NCBI RefSeq assembly: GCF_014198245.1
Contig: NZ_JACIHE010000002.1
Span: forward strand, 648,275-712,274
Direction of reading: 5' to 3'
Source: Bradyrhizobium sp. cir1
GTDB lineage: Bacteria > Pseudomonadota > Alphaproteobacteria > Rhizobiales > Xanthobacteraceae
DNA length: 64,000 bases
Below the pieces are notes generated by a model. The model was not told the origin of the DNA. It searched no databases and was given only the letters and a program-made list of their open reading frames with translations. Below, piece after piece: positions 35,468-44,141 of this stretch. Made by a program: the position numbers and the translations under genes. Each line of letters opens with the position of its first letter. Within the stretch, counting starts at the first letter, position 1.

Positions 35468-36973
35468 TTAGCGTGAAGGAGGATTGAAAACGGGGCCGTT
35501 CGGCTTGATGCGGATGCCCGGCCGCAGGCGCGTCCAGGGTAGCGAAGCGGTGTCGGCCGGCATCGCGCCGGGCGCGGCGCAGATCATCAGCTTTTCCGCG
35601 ATCGGCTCGAAATCGGCACGGAAATGCACCGAGCTCTTGTTGACGAGGATCTTCTCTTGCGTCGGCTCGATGCCGACATAGCGGTACATCGCCTGGTCGG
35701 CGAGCTGCGCCTTGTGCGAGGAGACGACGACGCGGACATCGCCGATACGCAGGCACGCGGAGGGACCCATCTCCATCTCGCGGCCGCCATAGTAGGGACC
35801 GGGCGCGATGAAGCGGCCGTTGGAGAGCTTTTCGACCACAAAAGTCTCGCGATAGGGCTCGTCGCCGGGAATGCCGGACTTGCCGCCGAGCGACAGCGTC
35901 ACGGTGGCGCCGATGCCGGCCGCATGTGCGGCCTTCGCCGATTCCGGATCGTAGATCGCGCCGGTTGCGGCGCTGGCCTTGTTGCGCACCAGCGCGCGCA
36001 GCATGCCCGTGGTATCGGAATCGCCGCCGGCGCCCGGATTGTCCTGGGTGTCGGCAATGATGATCGGCTTGCTCGCGCTCTTCGAAAGTTCCATGGCGTG
36101 GCGCACGCCATCGTCGGGCAGCCAGATCTCGCCGTCGAAATCGTCCTCGTGGCTTTCGATCAGCTTGACGATGGCATCGGCCGCGCGATCGGCGTCTTCT
36201 TGCGTCTTGCCATAGGCGAACACGCTCGGTCCGCAATCGCGGAAATCGGCGGCGGGGAAGCCCGGTGCGAAAGAAAGAGTTGGAACCGCATCGCTCTCCA
36301 GTGCGGCGAGCTTTTCGTAAATGCCCTTGGTGGGAAAGTCGTTGGTGCATTGCCAGCTGATCGCGATCAGGAACGGCAATTGCCGGAACGACTTTGCAAA
36401 GCCCTGCCTGGTCTTCAGCAGCAGCGCCAGATGCTTTGCGCAGGCGCGGCCGGTGTCGGCCATGTCGACATGCGGATAGGTGCGGTAGGCGATCAGCGCA
36501 TCCGCGTGTTCCATCATCGCGGGGGTGACGTTGGCGTGGAGGTCGAGGCTTGCGACCAGCGGAACGTCCTTGCCGATGACGCGGCGCACGCGCGCCAGAA
36601 TCTCGCCTTCACCGTCGTCGAGATGCTCTGTGACCATCGCGCCGTGCAGGTCGAGGTAGACCGCATCGATCGGGCCGGCGGCTGCAATGCCGTCGACCAT
36701 GACCTTCACGATGCGCTCGAAGGCGTCCTTGGTGACATGCGCCGACGGGCTCGCTCCGCAGGCGATGGTCGGGATGAGTTCCCAGCCGTTGGCTTCGGCG
36801 CTGTCGACGAAGCCGGCGAGGCCGACATTGATGCGGCGCATCACCTTCAAGACGTCGGCACCTTCAGTCATCGCCGGCCAGCCGCCGCCGTGCTGGAAGT
36901 CGGCAAAGGTCGCCTTGGTCGGGGCGAAAGTGTTGGTCTCGTGCAGGAAGCCGCCGACGGCGATACGTGTCAT
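35468..36973 (-). CDS. M81-family metallopeptidase (MlrC-like)
   Basis: From the ATG at 36973 (MTRIAVGGFLHETNTFAP) the protein is 501 residues, matching MlrC/DUF1485 proteins. Likely metal ligands lie in GGFLHETNTF, DLHGAMV, SLDLHANVT and the C-terminal half (IADTQDNPGAGGDSDTTG). MlrC completes breakdown of linear microcystin, which is rich in D-amino acids. Most homologues in soil bacteria have unknown peptide substrates. Its neighbours here (ABC peptide transporter, amidohydrolases, D-amino-acid dehydrogenase) suggest catabolism of unusual peptides. Confidence 0.88.
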   Translation of the reverse strand: MTRIAVGGFLHETNTFAPTKATFADFQHGGGWPAMTEGADVLKVMRRINVGLAGFVDSAEANGWELIPTIACGASPSAHVTKDAFERIVKVMVDGIAAAGPIDAVYLDLHGAMVTEHLDDGEGEILARVRRVIGKDVPLVASLDLHANVTPAMMEHADALIAYRTYPHVDMADTGRACAKHLALLLKTRQGFAKSFRQLPFLIAISWQCTNDFPTKGIYEKLAALESDAVPTLSFAPGFPAADFRDCGPSVFAYGKTQEDADRAADAIVKLIESHEDDFDGEIWLPDDGVRHAMELSKSASKPIIIADTQDNPGAGGDSDTTGMLRALVRNKASAATGAIYDPESAKAAHAAGIGATVTLSLGGKSGIPGDEPYRETFVVEKLSNGRFIAPGPYYGGREMEMGPSACLRIGDVRVVVSSHKAQLADQAMYRYVGIEPTQEKILVNKSSVHFRADFEPIAEKLMICAAPGAMPADTASLPWTRLRPGIRIKPNGPVFNPPSR

Positions 36974-37107
36974 CAATTCCAGTCCAGTCAATCAAGAGTG
37001 CGCGACGTTAGCCCCGGCTTTGCGAGGAGAGCAAGGCGGGAAGCAATCGCGCCGTGCATAGGGTCAAGACGTTTTGGGAATGCTGCGGATGCGGTCCATA
37101 CTCCGTC

Positions 37108-37215
37108 GTCATTCCGGGGCGCGCCCGCTTGGGCGCGAACCCGGAATCCATTGTGCGACAGAGTTCGGCGGCCAGATGGATTCCGGGCTCATCGCTTCGC
37201 GATGCCCCGGAATGA
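37108..37215. repeat. Dispersed repeat family A, inverted pair
   Basis: A forward copy (37108-37151) and an inverted copy (37175-37215) lie between the M81 and ABC ATPase genes. Confidence 0.8.
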
Positions 37216-37226
37216 CGATGGAGAGA

Positions 37227-38876
37227 CTACGCGCTCGCCGCCACGCCTTCCGCCACCGGCCGGAAGTTCGCAAAATCCCAGTCGCGGCCCGGTGCCGCAT
37301 CCAGCAGCGCCCTGGTGTAGGCCTCCTTCGGATGCGTCAGCACTTCGGCGGCGGGGCCCTGTTCGACCACGCGGCCGTGCTGCATCACCACGACCTCGTC
37401 GCAGATCTGCGCTGCGACGCGCAAATCGTGGGTGATGAACAGGATGGCGATGCCGAGCCGCTTCTGGATCTCGTCGAGCAGTTCCAGCACCTGCGCCTGC
37501 ACCGAGACGTCGAGCGCGGAGACCGCCTCGTCCGCGACCAGCACGTCCGGATCAAGCGCGAGCGCCCGCGCGATCGCGATGCGCTGGCGCTGGCCGCCGG
37601 AGAACTGGTGCGGATAGCGCGTCACCGCATCGGCCGGCAGGCCGACGAGCTCGAGCAGCTCGCGGGCGCGCTTCATCGCGTCGGCATGCGAGACGCCGTA
37701 ATTGATCGGCCCTTCCGCGATGCTCTCACCGACGCTGACGCGCGGGTTGAGCGAGCGGTAGGGATCCTGGAACACGATCTGGATCTTCTGCCGGTGCGGC
37801 TGCAGCAGGCGGCGCGAGATGTCCGATATCTCGCGGCCGGCGAGGCGCACGCCGCCGGAGGTCGGATCGATCAGTCGGACGATGCAGCGCGCCACCGTCG
37901 ACTTGCCCGAGCCGCTCTCGCCGACGATGCCGAGGGTACGGCCCTTGCGCAGGGTGAGCGTGACTTTGTCGGCGGCAACGACCTCGCGGCCTTTGCCGAA
38001 GAACGCGCGTTCCTTGTAGACCTTGCTGAGGTCGTTGGCCTCCAGCACCACGGGCTCGCGGCTCTCCTCGCGCGGCGGCCGCGGCACCAGGCTCGGCACC
38101 GACGCCAGCAGATTGCGGGTGTACTCCATGGTCGGATTGCGCAGCACGGTCTCGAGCGGGCCGGTCTCGACGAGGCGACCCTGCCGCATCACCGCGACGC
38201 GGTCGGCGATCTCGGCCACCACGCCCATGTCATGCGTGATGAACAGCACGGCGGTGCCGTGATCGCGCTGCAGGTCGCGGATCAGGGTCAGGATCTGTTT
38301 CTGCGTGGTGACGTCGAGCGCGGTGGTCGGCTCGTCCGCAATCAGCAGCTTCGGCTCCAGCACCAGCGCCATCGCGATCATGATGCGCTGGCGCTGGCCG
38401 CCGGAGAGGCGATGCGGGTAGGAGGCGAAGATGCGCTCGACCTGGGGCAGGCGGACCTGCTCCATCATGTCGAGGATGCGCTTCTTTCGCGCCTTCGCGT
38501 CGAGCCTGGTGTGGGCGCGCAGCACCTCGTCGATCTGGCGGCCGACCGGCACCACCGGATTGAGCGCGGTCATCGGCTCCTGGAAGATCATCGCCATCTG
38601 CGTCGCGCGGAGCTGGCGCAGGCGGCGGTCGGTCGCGGTGAGCAGCTCTTCGCCGACCAGCTTGACGCTGCCGGAGGTCGGAACCAGCGTCCCCTTCGGC
38701 AGGAGGCCCATGGTCGTGAGTGAGGTCACCGACTTACCTGAGCCGCTTTCGCCGACGAGGCACAGCGTCTCGCGCTCGCGCACCTGGATCGAGATGCCGT
38801 CGATGATGTTGGCGCCTTTCGGCTTCTTGCCGACGGAGACGACGAGGTTGTTGATGTCGAGGATGGTGTTGGTCAT
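37227..38876 (-). CDS. Dual-ATPase peptide ABC transporter subunit (DppDF-type fusion)
   Basis: The 549-residue protein has two complete ABC domains. The first half has LCLVGESGSGKSV and RLSGGQRQRIMIAMAL. The second has LGIVGESGSGKST and QFSGGQRQRIAIARAL. Each is followed by a Walker B Asp-Glu (LIADEPTTALD and LVADEAVSALD) and by the oligopeptide-transporter C-terminal extension (TRNLLASVPSL and TRALLDAAPG). It powers the two permeases encoded upstream. The fusion of the two ATPases is common in rhizobia (GsiA/YejF type). Confidence 0.93.
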   Translation of the reverse strand: MTNTILDINNLVVSVGKKPKGANIIDGISIQVRERETLCLVGESGSGKSVTSLTTMGLLPKGTLVPTSGSVKLVGEELLTATDRRLRQLRATQMAMIFQEPMTALNPVVPVGRQIDEVLRAHTRLDAKARKKRILDMMEQVRLPQVERIFASYPHRLSGGQRQRIMIAMALVLEPKLLIADEPTTALDVTTQKQILTLIRDLQRDHGTAVLFITHDMGVVAEIADRVAVMRQGRLVETGPLETVLRNPTMEYTRNLLASVPSLVPRPPREESREPVVLEANDLSKVYKERAFFGKGREVVAADKVTLTLRKGRTLGIVGESGSGKSTVARCIVRLIDPTSGGVRLAGREISDISRRLLQPHRQKIQIVFQDPYRSLNPRVSVGESIAEGPINYGVSHADAMKRARELLELVGLPADAVTRYPHQFSGGQRQRIAIARALALDPDVLVADEAVSALDVSVQAQVLELLDEIQKRLGIAILFITHDLRVAAQICDEVVVMQHGRVVEQGPAAEVLTHPKEAYTRALLDAAPGRDWDFANFRPVAEGVAASA

Positions 38877-38890
38877 CAGGTCACTCCGTC

Positions 38891-39003
38891 GTCATTGCGA
38901 GGAGCCCGCGACAAAATTGCAAAGCAATTTTGCGCTGGCGACGAAGCAATCCAGAATCTTTCCGCGGAGGCAGACTGGATTGCTTCGCTTCGCTCGCAAT
39001 GAC
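38891..39003. repeat. Dispersed repeat family B, inverted pair with insert
   Basis: GTCATTGCGAGGAGCCCGCG ... GAAGCAATCCAGAATC and the inverted ACTGGATTGCTTCGCTTCGC ... AATGAC form a long hairpin. A nested palindrome (aaaattgcaaagcaatttt) sits in the left arm. It lies between permease and ATPase genes. Confidence 0.8.
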
Positions 39004-39032
39004 GGAACAAGGGGATGGGCCGGCGAAACAAA

Positions 39033-39920
39033 TTACTTCCCCTCCCGCTGCTTCATGCGGGGATCGAGGGCGTCACGGGCGGCGTCGCCGATCAGGTTGA
39101 TGCTGAGGATGGCGATCGAGAGCAGCAGGCCCGGCCAGAAGATCAGCGAGGGCTTGATCTGGAAGTACTGGCGGCCCTCGGCCATGATGTTGCCCCAGGT
39201 CGGCGTTTCCGGCGAGATGCCGGCGCCGAGGAAGGAGAGGATCGCCTCGGTGAGGATCGCGGAGGCGCAGACATAGGTGCCCTGGACGATCAGCGGCGCG
39301 ATCGTGTTCGGCATCAGATGGCGCCACATAATCTTCGGCAGGCTCGAGCCGACCGAGATCGCGGCCTCGACGTAAGGCTCCTCGCGTGCCGACAGCACGA
39401 CCGAGCGGACCAGGCGCGCCACGCGCGGAATCTCAGGGATCGTGATCGCGATCAGCACGGTCCAGATGCTGGCACCGGAGAGCGACACCACAGCGATCGC
39501 GAGCAGGATGCTCGGCATCGCCATCAGGCCGTCCATGATGCGCATCATCACGGAATCGACCAGCTTGAAGAAGCCGGAGACGAGGCCGATCGAAAGCCCG
39601 ATGGCGATCGACAGGATCGCCGAGCCGATGCCGATCAGCAGCGAGATGCGGCCGCCATAGATCACGCGCGACAAGAGGTCGCGTCCGTAAGCGTCGGTGC
39701 CGAGCAGGAATTGCGCCGAGGCCGGCTTCAGCCGCTGCGACGGCGCGAGCTGGATCGGATCATGCGGCGCGAGCAGCGGCGCGAGGATCGAGATCACCAC
39801 GATCAGGGCGAGCAGGACCGTCGCCGTCGCGATGATCGGCGTCGAGGTGAGGAATCCGAAGCGCGGCCGCAGCGGCGACGTGATCGGAATGGACGACTGG
39901 GGAAGGGTATCAACCGACAT
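39033..39920 (-). CDS. Peptide ABC transporter permease (DppC/OppC-like)
   Basis: The 295-residue inner-membrane protein has about six membrane segments and the DppC N-terminal segment (ATATVLLALIVVISILAPLLAPHDPIQ begins near residue 30). The EAA-type loop is in VRSVVLSAREEPYVEAAISV-GSS. The C-terminus DAARDALDPRMKQREGK is typical. It pairs with the DppB-like permease, 18 bp upstream, to form the channel for an oligopeptide-type substrate. Confidence 0.92.
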   Translation of the reverse strand: MSVDTLPQSSIPITSPLRPRFGFLTSTPIIATATVLLALIVVISILAPLLAPHDPIQLAPSQRLKPASAQFLLGTDAYGRDLLSRVIYGGRISLLIGIGSAILSIAIGLSIGLVSGFFKLVDSVMMRIMDGLMAMPSILLAIAVVSLSGASIWTVLIAITIPEIPRVARLVRSVVLSAREEPYVEAAISVGSSLPKIMWRHLMPNTIAPLIVQGTYVCASAILTEAILSFLGAGISPETPTWGNIMAEGRQYFQIKPSLIFWPGLLLSIAILSINLIGDAARDALDPRMKQREGK

Positions 39921-39938
39921 TTTGTTCTTGTCCTTGCC

Positions 39939-40880
39939 TCAGTACCGGATCCGGGGATCGAGCAGGGTGTAGGCGACGTCGATGAGAAGATTGACGACGA
40001 CATAGATCAGCGACGTCAGCAGGATCATGGCCTGGATCACCGGATAATCGCGCGCCAGCACCGCATCGACGGTGAGGCGCCCGATGCCGGGGATGTTGAA
40101 CACGCTCTCGGTGACGACGACGCCGGAGATCAGCAGCGCGAAGCCGGTGCCGATCACGGTGATCACGGGCACGGCGGCATTGCGCAGCGCATGCCGCATC
40201 ATCACGGCAACCTCGTTGATGCCTTTGGCGCGCGCGGTGCGGACATAGTCCTCGCCGAGCACGTCGAGCATCGCCGCGCGCGTCATGCGCGCGATCAGCG
40301 CGATATAGATGAAGGACAGGGCGCAGGTCGGCAGGATCATGCGCTCGAAGAACGGCCCGAAGCCGTTGAAGATGCTGCGGAAGCCCTGCACCGGCACCAA
40401 GCGCAGATCGATCGCGAAGACCTCGATCAGGACATAGCCGACCACGAACACCGGCACCGAGAAGCCTAACACCGACAGGCCCATCACGAAACGGTCGATC
40501 CAGGTGCCGTGCTTCCACGCCGCGATCACGCCCAAGGGGACTGCGACGATGACGGCGAGGATGATGGTGCACAGCGCGATCGAGATCGACGGCTCGACGC
40601 GCTGGCCGATCATCTTCATGACCGGCAGGTTGGAGATCAGCGAGGTTCCGAGGTCGCCGTGCAGCAGCTTGTTCACCCAGGTGATGAACTGCACGATCAG
40701 GGGCTCGTTGAGACCGAGCGATTCTCGGATGCGCTCGAGCCGCTCCGGCGTCGCGTTGTCGCCGGCGAGGATCGCTGCGGGATCGCCCGGGGTCAGCCGG
40801 AGCAGCAGGAACACGAACAGCGCGACGACGCCCATCACGGGCACCGCGGCCAGAACGCGGCGAATGAGATAACCTAGCAT
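39939..40880 (-). CDS. Peptide ABC transporter permease (DppB/OppB-like)
   Basis: The ATG at 40880 starts MLGYLIRRVLAAVPVMGVVA, as in DppB proteins. A GTG 6 bp upstream is also possible. About six membrane segments are present. The EAA loop is in MTRAAMLDVLGEDYVRTARA-KG, and the C-terminus ends in DVAYTLLDPRIRY. It forms a heterodimer with the next gene's product. It lies downstream of the D-amino-acid dehydrogenase gene on the same strand, with a 183-bp gap. Confidence 0.92.
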   Translation of the reverse strand: MLGYLIRRVLAAVPVMGVVALFVFLLLRLTPGDPAAILAGDNATPERLERIRESLGLNEPLIVQFITWVNKLLHGDLGTSLISNLPVMKMIGQRVEPSISIALCTIILAVIVAVPLGVIAAWKHGTWIDRFVMGLSVLGFSVPVFVVGYVLIEVFAIDLRLVPVQGFRSIFNGFGPFFERMILPTCALSFIYIALIARMTRAAMLDVLGEDYVRTARAKGINEVAVMMRHALRNAAVPVITVIGTGFALLISGVVVTESVFNIPGIGRLTVDAVLARDYPVIQAMILLTSLIYVVVNLLIDVAYTLLDPRIRY

Positions 40881-41063
40881 ATGCACCTATCTCCGGCTGC
40901 GGAACTTGTGGGGCCCCGGGGCGCCCGTGGATTCGATCGTGTCTATCATGCGCGCCTGTCACTCGGGCTGGAGAGCCGGCCGGAGATGCCGGTCTTTCGG
41001 GGCAAATTGTGTGCCAAGGGCAGGGCGGTCGCAAGAGGCCGCCCCGCGCCCGATCCAAACCAC

Positions 41064-42365
41064 TCAGGATGCATGACGCAGCTCACGCTCAACCCCAAGT
41101 GAAGGCACGGTCGGCGGCGCATTGAGCCCGCGCCAGCCGTCGATCGTCCCGGCGATCATCTGCGCCGTGGCGGCCGACAGGGTCCAGCCGAGATGGCCGT
41201 GGCCGGTGTTGAAGAACACGCCCGGCATCCGTCCTGCGCGCACCACCGGCATCATGTTCGGCATCATCGGACGCAACCCGGCCCAGGGCACGACGCGCGA
41301 CGTTTCGATGGCGGGGAAGTTGCTGCGGACCCAGTCGACCAGCGGCTGCACGCGGTCGGCGCGGATGTCGCGGTTGAAGTCGTTGAACTCGGCCGTGCCG
41401 GCCACACGAAAACGATCGGCGCCGAGCCGGCTGGTGACGATCTTGGCGGCTTCGTCGAGCAAGCTCACGGTCGGCGTCGCGTTGCGGCTCTCGGCGGTGT
41501 CGAGTTGCACGGTGATCGAGTAGCCCTTCACGGGGTAGACGTTGATGCGATCGTCGAGGAGGGCGGCGAAATGGCGGCTGGCGACGCCGGCGCAGACCAC
41601 GACACCGTCCGCCTTCAGCATGCCGCGCACGGGGGCGGCGGCATCGCTTGCAGCAAGATCGGCCCAGCCGAGCACGAAGCCGCTGCCGGCGCGCGCAATT
41701 GAATCGATATCGGCTTCGTGGATGAAGGTCGCGCCACGCCGCTTGCAGGCGTCCGCAAGCCCGCGGGTGAACTTGTGGATATCGCCGGTCGCATCCGACG
41801 GCGTGTAGAAGCCGCCATAATACGCCTTGCGCAGCGTCGGCTCGATCGCGCGGATCTCTTCCGGCGTCACCGGGCGGCGATCGAGGCCGCCTTCCTGCAG
41901 CAGCGCGTTGACGCGCAGGCCGGATTCGAAACCCTTCTTGTCGTGATAGATGTGGAGGATGCCGCGGCGCTCGAGATCGAAGTCGATGCCTTCGCGATCC
42001 GCGATCTCGAACAGATGCTTGCGGGCTTCGATCGCAAGCCGCGTGGTCTCGATGGTATTGGCGCGGTAGTTGCCGATGTTGGCGACGAACTCGCTCATCC
42101 ACGAATATTTGTGCCAGTTCGGCCGCGGGTTCATCAGCAGCGGCGCATCGCGCCTGAACATCCAGCGCAAGCCTTTCAGGATCGTCGCGGTGCTGTTCCA
42201 CACTTCGGCATTGCTGGCGGAGAGCTGTCCGCCATTGGCGAACGATGTCTCCATCGCGGCGTAACGGTGCTTGTCGAGCACCGTCACTTTGTAGCCGCGT
42301 TCGAGCAGGGCATAGGCAGTCGTCACGCCGGTGATGCCGGCGCCGATGATGGCGATATGGGTCAT
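41064..42365 (-). CDS. FAD-dependent D-amino-acid dehydrogenase (DadA-like)
   Basis: The 433-residue flavoenzyme has the dinucleotide-binding motif IAIIGAGITGVTTAYALLER at its N-terminus. The DadA signature is in ETSFANGGQLSASNAEVW, and a C-terminal FAD contact is in FFNTGHGHLGWTLSAATAQ. It oxidises D-amino acids, and possibly glycine, to the oxo-acid and ammonia, passing electrons to the respiratory chain. A tandem glycine riboswitch stands directly upstream, which suggests that glycine is a substrate or a signal for this pathway. It heads the transporter operon. Confidence 0.9.
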   Translation of the reverse strand: MTHIAIIGAGITGVTTAYALLERGYKVTVLDKHRYAAMETSFANGGQLSASNAEVWNSTATILKGLRWMFRRDAPLLMNPRPNWHKYSWMSEFVANIGNYRANTIETTRLAIEARKHLFEIADREGIDFDLERRGILHIYHDKKGFESGLRVNALLQEGGLDRRPVTPEEIRAIEPTLRKAYYGGFYTPSDATGDIHKFTRGLADACKRRGATFIHEADIDSIARAGSGFVLGWADLAASDAAAPVRGMLKADGVVVCAGVASRHFAALLDDRINVYPVKGYSITVQLDTAESRNATPTVSLLDEAAKIVTSRLGADRFRVAGTAEFNDFNRDIRADRVQPLVDWVRSNFPAIETSRVVPWAGLRPMMPNMMPVVRAGRMPGVFFNTGHGHLGWTLSAATAQMIAGTIDGWRGLNAPPTVPSLGVERELRHAS

Positions 42366-42429
42366 GGCAGGTTTCGGGGCTCCCGTGAGTTAGGATAGGC
42401 CGACCGCCGGCCAAAGGCCGTTGGCGGCG

Positions 42430-42640
42430 CCCCATCTGTCACGGTACCTGAGAGCTTGATCCGCTGCGGATCTTGCAACGGACTATCCCCTTCGGTGGAC
42501 GCCACGATTGCCTGAAATCGCGCCGTCTCTCTCCAGATCGTCCTGACGATACAGTCCTTTTGCCTGAGAGTTTCCGGGGCGGTTGCTCCGTCGGCGCCGC
42601 AACGAAAGCTGAAAACCTTCGTTGCGATCTCTCCCGCATC
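42430..42640 (-). promoter_or_regulatory. Tandem glycine riboswitch upstream of the DadA-like gene
   Basis: Read on the minus strand, two glycine aptamers lie in series. Aptamer 1 (about 42640 to 42552) runs from GCGGGAGAGATCGC through CGCCGACGGAGCAACC to ACTCTCAGGCAAAAGGAC. Aptamer 2 (about 42537 to 42430) runs from GGAGAGAGACGG through CACCGAAGGGGATAG to GCTCTCAGGTACCGTGACAG. The 'CTCTCAGGcAAAAGGAC' and 'CCGAaGGGG' elements are the diagnostic conserved parts. It ends about 65 bp before the dehydrogenase start codon and probably switches this gene, and perhaps the operon, on when glycine is high. Confidence 0.92.
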
Positions 42641-42741
42641 GTCGCGTGGACAATCGAGCAGTACGATACGCCTCATTTTTAGACAAGGCTAAATTTAGAC
42701 CGCGACTGCCAACGCATTGTGCAGTGCGAAGTTGATTCAAT

Positions 42742-43872
42742 TTACTCCAGCGTCGCCAGCAATCCCGCCATCAGGCGCCCGCGTTCGACGAGACTATCAA
42801 CCTCGATGAACTCCTCCAGCGTGTGGCCGTTGCCGCCGCGCACACCGAGGCCGTCGAGAGTCGGAATACCCATCGCACCGGTGAAGTTGCCGTCGGAGCC
42901 GCCGCCGGAGCTCGCATGCGGTAATTCCGCGCCGAGGGATTTGGCGATGTCGCGCGCCTTCTTATACAGCGCCATGGTGCCCGCATCCGGCTCCCAAACA
43001 GGCCGCGTCACGCCGCGCGTGACGTTGAAGGTGACGTCGTTGTTGGTGCCCGACAGCGCCAGCATCCTCTCGACACCGCGGTCGAGATCGGCCTGGCGCT
43101 TGGCCATCGACAGCGCTTCGCCGGTCGCGGTCGTGGCAACGCAATTGACCCACTGGCCGCCATGCACGACGCCGACCGAGAAGGTGCAGTCCTCCGTCGT
43201 CATCGCGTCGATCGCGAGAATCTGCCGCGCCATTTCGCGGATCGCCGAGCGTCCCGCCGATAGCGTCGCACCCGCATGGCTCGGCCGTCCCGTCGCCTCA
43301 AGATTGAAGCGTGCGATGGCGTAACGTCCGGTGGTGACGCCGTTGTCGGCACGGCCGGGCTCGGGCACCAGCACGTATTTGTTGCGCGCGGCTTCCGCCT
43401 CGATGATATCCCGCGTCGAAGGCGTGCCGACCTCTTCGTCCGGCGTGAACAGCACGGTGATCGGCAGCGGCGTCGTGAACGAGGCGCGCGCCAGCTGCCG
43501 GATCGCTTCCAGCGAGAGATAATTGCCGCCCTTCATGTCGTAGATGCCGGGGCCGTAGCACCTGTTGCCCTCGCGCCGCCATTTCAGCTTCTCGATGGTG
43601 CCGACCGGGTGGACGGTATCCATGTGGCCGGCGATCAGGATTCCCGGTTCGCCCTGCTTCGGATGCGGAAAGCGCGCGCGGATCACGCCGCCAAACCCCT
43701 GACGGCCGGCGATGCGCTCGATCGTCGCACCCATGATCGCCATATCCCGCGCCGCGATATCGAGCATGCGGTTGACCGCATTCGCATCCCAGGTCGGGCT
43801 CTCGCATTCCACCCAGGTGCGCAGGCCCTCGAGCATGGTCTCGGAATCGAAGGGAAGATTGGCTGGATTCAT
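42742..43872 (-). CDS. M20-family peptidase (glutamate carboxypeptidase-like)
   Basis: The ATG at 43872 (MNPANLPFDSETMLEGLRT) gives 376 residues. Metal and catalytic regions are visible: ILIAGHMDTVHPVG, YGPGIYDMKGGNYL, LFTPDEEVGTPSTR and SSGGGSDGNFTGAMG. It should remove C-terminal residues from peptides or deacylate amino acids. The riboswitch region separates it from the dadA-like gene downstream. It is divergent from the two substrate-binding-protein genes. Upstream in-frame sequence to 44124 runs over the SBP leader and is unlikely to be coding. Confidence 0.9.
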   Translation of the reverse strand: MNPANLPFDSETMLEGLRTWVECESPTWDANAVNRMLDIAARDMAIMGATIERIAGRQGFGGVIRARFPHPKQGEPGILIAGHMDTVHPVGTIEKLKWRREGNRCYGPGIYDMKGGNYLSLEAIRQLARASFTTPLPITVLFTPDEEVGTPSTRDIIEAEAARNKYVLVPEPGRADNGVTTGRYAIARFNLEATGRPSHAGATLSAGRSAIREMARQILAIDAMTTEDCTFSVGVVHGGQWVNCVATTATGEALSMAKRQADLDRGVERMLALSGTNNDVTFNVTRGVTRPVWEPDAGTMALYKKARDIAKSLGAELPHASSGGGSDGNFTGAMGIPTLDGLGVRGGNGHTLEEFIEVDSLVERGRLMAGLLATLE

Positions 43873-44141
43873 CTTAATGTCTCTCAAGCTGCGAAAGATG
43901 GAACGCGCATTGCATTGGCGCGGACAGGACAAGCGGAGAGCGTTGTAGAGCCAAACCGATCTTTGTGGAGCCCGTGCGCGCGCCGCGAGGGGCTGCAGCG
44001 AAACCGGATTGACGCGCTCAACACTGTCTGCAAGTCTCGAAAAGATAAAGGCATTGCATGAGGTTAGTTCGCCCAAGGAACGAACCGGATGCTCAACCAA
44101 TAATCTGCCTTTGAACAGTTTCACGTCAGGAGAAACTTTTT

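Noticed and set aside
39015..40469. A 484-codon plus-strand open frame rich in Arg, Asp, Gln and His
   Set aside because: It is antisense to the two ABC permease genes. Low-complexity charged composition and no domain mark it as a shadow.
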